Shown here: positions 30,917 to 33,250 of the stretch, one piece after another
Position numbering within the stretch: position 1 is the stretch's first letter
Layout of the letters: every line of letters begins with the position of its first letter
Assembly: GCF_002001205.1 (NCBI RefSeq)
Contig: NZ_MUNZ01000082.1
Span: 1-33,250 of the forward strand
Length of the DNA: 33,250 bases
DNA from: Hydrogenophaga sp. A37
GTDB taxonomy: Bacteria; Pseudomonadota; Gammaproteobacteria; Burkholderiales; Burkholderiaceae_C
Direction of reading: 5' to 3'
Notes under the pieces: model-generated
Databases searched by the model: none
What the model saw: only the letters and a program-made list of their open reading frames with translations
Told to the model about the DNA's origin: nothing
Position numbers and translations under genes: made by a program

Positions 30917-33019
30917 ATGGCACGCAATACGCCTCTTGAGCGTTATCGCAACATCGGTATTTCGGCGCACATCGACGCCGGCAAGACCACGACCACCGAG
31001 CGCATCCTGTTTTACACGGGTGTGAACCACAAGATCGGTGAAGTGCACGACGGCGCAGCCACCATGGACTGGATGGAGCAGGAGCAGGAGCGTGGCATCA
31101 CGATCACGTCCGCTGCCACGACCTGCTTCTGGAAGGGCATGGACAACTCGTTCCCTGAGCACCGTTTCAACATCATCGACACCCCTGGCCACGTGGACTT
31201 CACCATCGAGGTGGAGCGCTCCATGCGCGTGCTGGACGGCGCCTGCATGGTGTATTGTGCCGTGGGTGGCGTGCAGCCCCAGTCGGAAACTGTCTGGCGC
31301 CAAGCCAACAAATACAAGGTGCCACGGCTGGCCTTTGTGAACAAGATGGACCGCACCGGTGCCAACTTCTTCAAGGTCGTCGAGCAGATGAAGCTGCGCC
31401 TGAAGGCAACCCCAGTTCCGATCGTGATCCCGATTGGCGCCGAAGAGCACTTCACCGGCGTGGTGGATCTGCGCAAGATGAAGGCCATCATCTGGGACGA
31501 AGCTTCGCAGGGCATGAAATTCACCTTCGAAGAAATCCCGGCGCACCTGCTCGAGCAATCCAAAGAGTGGCGCGAGAAGATGGTGGAAGCGGCTGCCGAA
31601 GCCACCGAAGAGTTGATGAACAAATACCTCGAAGAGGGCGACCTCTCTGAAGAGGAAATCACCGCCGGTCTGCGCGCCCGCACCCTGGCCTGCGAAATTC
31701 AGCCCATGCTGTGCGGGACCGCGTTCAAGAACAAAGGTGTGCAGCGCATGCTGGACGCCGTGGTTGAACTGCTGCCTTCGCCGGTGGACATTCCCCCGGT
31801 TGGCGGCACCGACGAAGACGAAGCACCGACCAGCCGCAGGGCCAGCGACGACGAAAAGTTGTCTGCTCTCGCATTCAAGCTGATGACCGACCCGTTTGTG
31901 GGTCAGCTGACCTTCGTGCGCGTGTATTCCGGTGTGCTCAAGAAGGGCGACACCGTGTACAACGCGGTCAAAGGCAAGAAAGAGCGCATTGGCCGTATCG
32001 TGCAGATGCACGCCAACAACCGCCAGGAAGTGGAGGAAATCCGCGCCGGCGACATCGCTGCCTGCGTGGGTCTGAAAGACGTGACCACGGGTGAAACCCT
32101 GTGCGACCCGTCCGCCATCATCACGTTGGAGCGCATGGTGTTCCCTGAGCCGGTGATTGCCCAGGCCGTCGAACCCAAGACCAAGGCCGACCAGGAAAAG
32201 ATGGGCATTGCTCTGAACCGCCTGGCCGCTGAGGATCCGTCGTTCCGCGTGCGCACCGACGAAGAATCGGGCCAGACCATCATCGCCGGCATGGGCGAGT
32301 TGCACCTGGAAATCATCGTCGATCGCATGAAGCGCGAGTTCGGTGTGGAAGCCAACGTGGGCAAGCCGCAGGTGGCCTACCGCGAAACCATCCGCGGCAC
32401 CGTGGAAGAAGCCGAAGGCAAGTTCGTGCGCCAGTCCGGTGGCAAGGGCCAGTATGGTCACGTCGTCCTGAAAATCGAGCCGCAAGCGCCTGGCAAAGGC
32501 TTCGAATTCGTCGATGCCATCAAGGGCGGTGTGGTTCCGCGCGAATTCATTCCCGCCGTGGAGAAGGGCGTGAACGAAGCCCTGGGTCAAGGCGTGTTGG
32601 CCGGTTACCCGGTGGTGGACGTCAAGGTCACGCTGCACTTCGGTTCGTACCATGACGTGGACTCGAACGAACTGGCCTTCAAGATGGCTGCGATCTTTGG
32701 TTTCAAGGAAGGCTGCCGCAAAGCCCAGCCCGTGATCCTTGAGCCCATGATGGCTGTGGAAGTGGAAACGCCGGAAGACTACGCCGGTACCGTGATGGGC
32801 GACCTCTCCAGCCGCCGTGGCATGGTGCAGGGCATGGAAGACATGGTCGGTGGCGGCAAGGCCATCAAGGCAGAAGTGCCCCTGTCCGAAATGTTCGGTT
32901 ACTCGACCTCGCTGCGCTCTGCGACCCAAGGCCGTGCCACTTACACGATGGAGTTCAAGCACTACTCCGAAGCTCCGCGCAACGTGGCCGAAGCCATTGT
33001 TGCCGCGCGCTCCAAGTAA
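30917..33019 (+). CDS. fusA: Elongation factor G
   Basis: 700 residues, a translational GTPase that drives ribosome translocation. The G domain shows [15 protein letters not shown] (P-loop, about 17-31), DTPGHVDF and [10 protein letters not shown]. Domain IV contains [21 protein letters not shown], and the C-terminus is normal ([12 protein letters not shown]). TTGGAGA precedes the ATG. Third gene of the str operon, followed by tuf after 110 bp. Confidence 0.98.
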   Translation: MARNTPLERYRNIGISAHIDAGKTTTTERILFYTGVNHKIGEVHDGAATMDWMEQEQERGITITSAATTCFWKGMDNSFPEHRFNIIDTPGHVDFTIEVERSMRVLDGACMVYCAVGGVQPQSETVWRQANKYKVPRLAFVNKMDRTGANFFKVVEQMKLRLKATPVPIVIPIGAEEHFTGVVDLRKMKAIIWDEASQGMKFTFEEIPAHLLEQSKEWREKMVEAAAEATEELMNKYLEEGDLSEEEITAGLRARTLACEIQPMLCGTAFKNKGVQRMLDAVVELLPSPVDIPPVGGTDEDEAPTSRRASDDEKLSALAFKLMTDPFVGQLTFVRVYSGVLKKGDTVYNAVKGKKERIGRIVQMHANNRQEVEEIRAGDIAACVGLKDVTTGETLCDPSAIITLERMVFPEPVIAQAVEPKTKADQEKMGIALNRLAAEDPSFRVRTDEESGQTIIAGMGELHLEIIVDRMKREFGVEANVGKPQVAYRETIRGTVEEAEGKFVRQSGGKGQYGHVVLKIEPQAPGKGFEFVDAIKGGVVPREFIPAVEKGVNEALGQGVLAGYPVVDVKVTLHFGSYHDVDSNELAFKMAAIFGFKEGCRKAQPVILEPMMAVEVETPEDYAGTVMGDLSSRRGMVQGMEDMVGGGKAIKAEVPLSEMFGYSTSLRSATQGRATYTMEFKHYSEAPRNVAEAIVAARSK

Positions 33020-33250
<231 letters not shown>

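Overview
The window is GC-rich and densely coded, with many ATGA/GTGA stop-start overlaps. Gene content (str operon rpsL-rpsG-fusA-tuf, Asp-type HemB, a Comamonadaceae-style short dispersed repeat) suggests a betaproteobacterium of the order Burkholderiales, probably a Comamonadaceae member such as a Hydrogenophaga-like organism. The taxonomic call is inference from gene families and was not searched.

Layout. (1) 1-127 is the 3' end of a group II intron: domains V and VI fold cleanly, with a bulged branch-point adenosine. A minus-strand terminator follows. (2) 189-6000 holds housekeeping genes, mostly on the minus strand: CHCC zinc-finger protein, ilvE, a small membrane protein, radA, a nitronate monooxygenase and an ABM-domain protein. 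One plus-strand gene encodes a J-domain-like coiled-coil protein. (3) 6007-14664 is a homoprotocatechuate (3,4-dihydroxyphenylacetate) meta-cleavage operon, in the order hpaR, hpaG (fused two-domain form), hpaE, hpaD, hpaF, hpaH, a class II aldolase/adducin-like gene, a ketopantoate-reductase-like gene, hpaI. Ring cleavage (HpaD), semialdehyde oxidation (HpaE), isomerisation (HpaF), decarboxylation/isomerisation (HpaG), hydration (HpaH) and aldol cleavage (HpaI) give pyruvate and succinate semialdehyde. The 4-hydroxyphenylacetate hydroxylase (hpaBC) and a transporter are not in the window. (4) 14681-16983 has a VOC protein divergent from a TetR-type regulator with two operator-like palindromes. 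The regulator starts a fully overlapping chain: tetR-like, YciI-like, two 22-codon mini-ORFs made of a 65-nt repeat, then tag. (5) 17117-24174 is a set of small metabolic genes: MarC, MaoC, SDR, HCCA isomerase, dienelactone hydrolase, amidohydrolase, GST, CorA/ZntB, HemB. (6) 24319-25789 has two small overlapping ORFs, a degenerate histidine-kinase/receiver-like protein, its terminator, and a gene-free segment that looks like a small RNA with a CCUCC loop and a strong terminator. (7) 25849-29633 has HemJ-like, VanZ, ferredoxin-like, alpha/beta hydrolase and D-Ala-D-Ala carboxypeptidase genes. (8) 29716-33250 is the str operon with a clear promoter, structured leaders and a mutually exclusive hairpin set between rpsG and fusA. 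The window ends inside tuf.

Most unusual points: the stop/start-preserving 65-nt repeat unit carrying its own Shine-Dalgarno; a relative of the same repeat encoding the inter-domain linker of HpaG; the putative orphan sRNA at about 25670-25789; the pseudokinase-like protein; a 200-bp inverted-repeat (MITE-like) element between hpaE and hpaD; and a decayed hpaI-like fragment downstream of tag.
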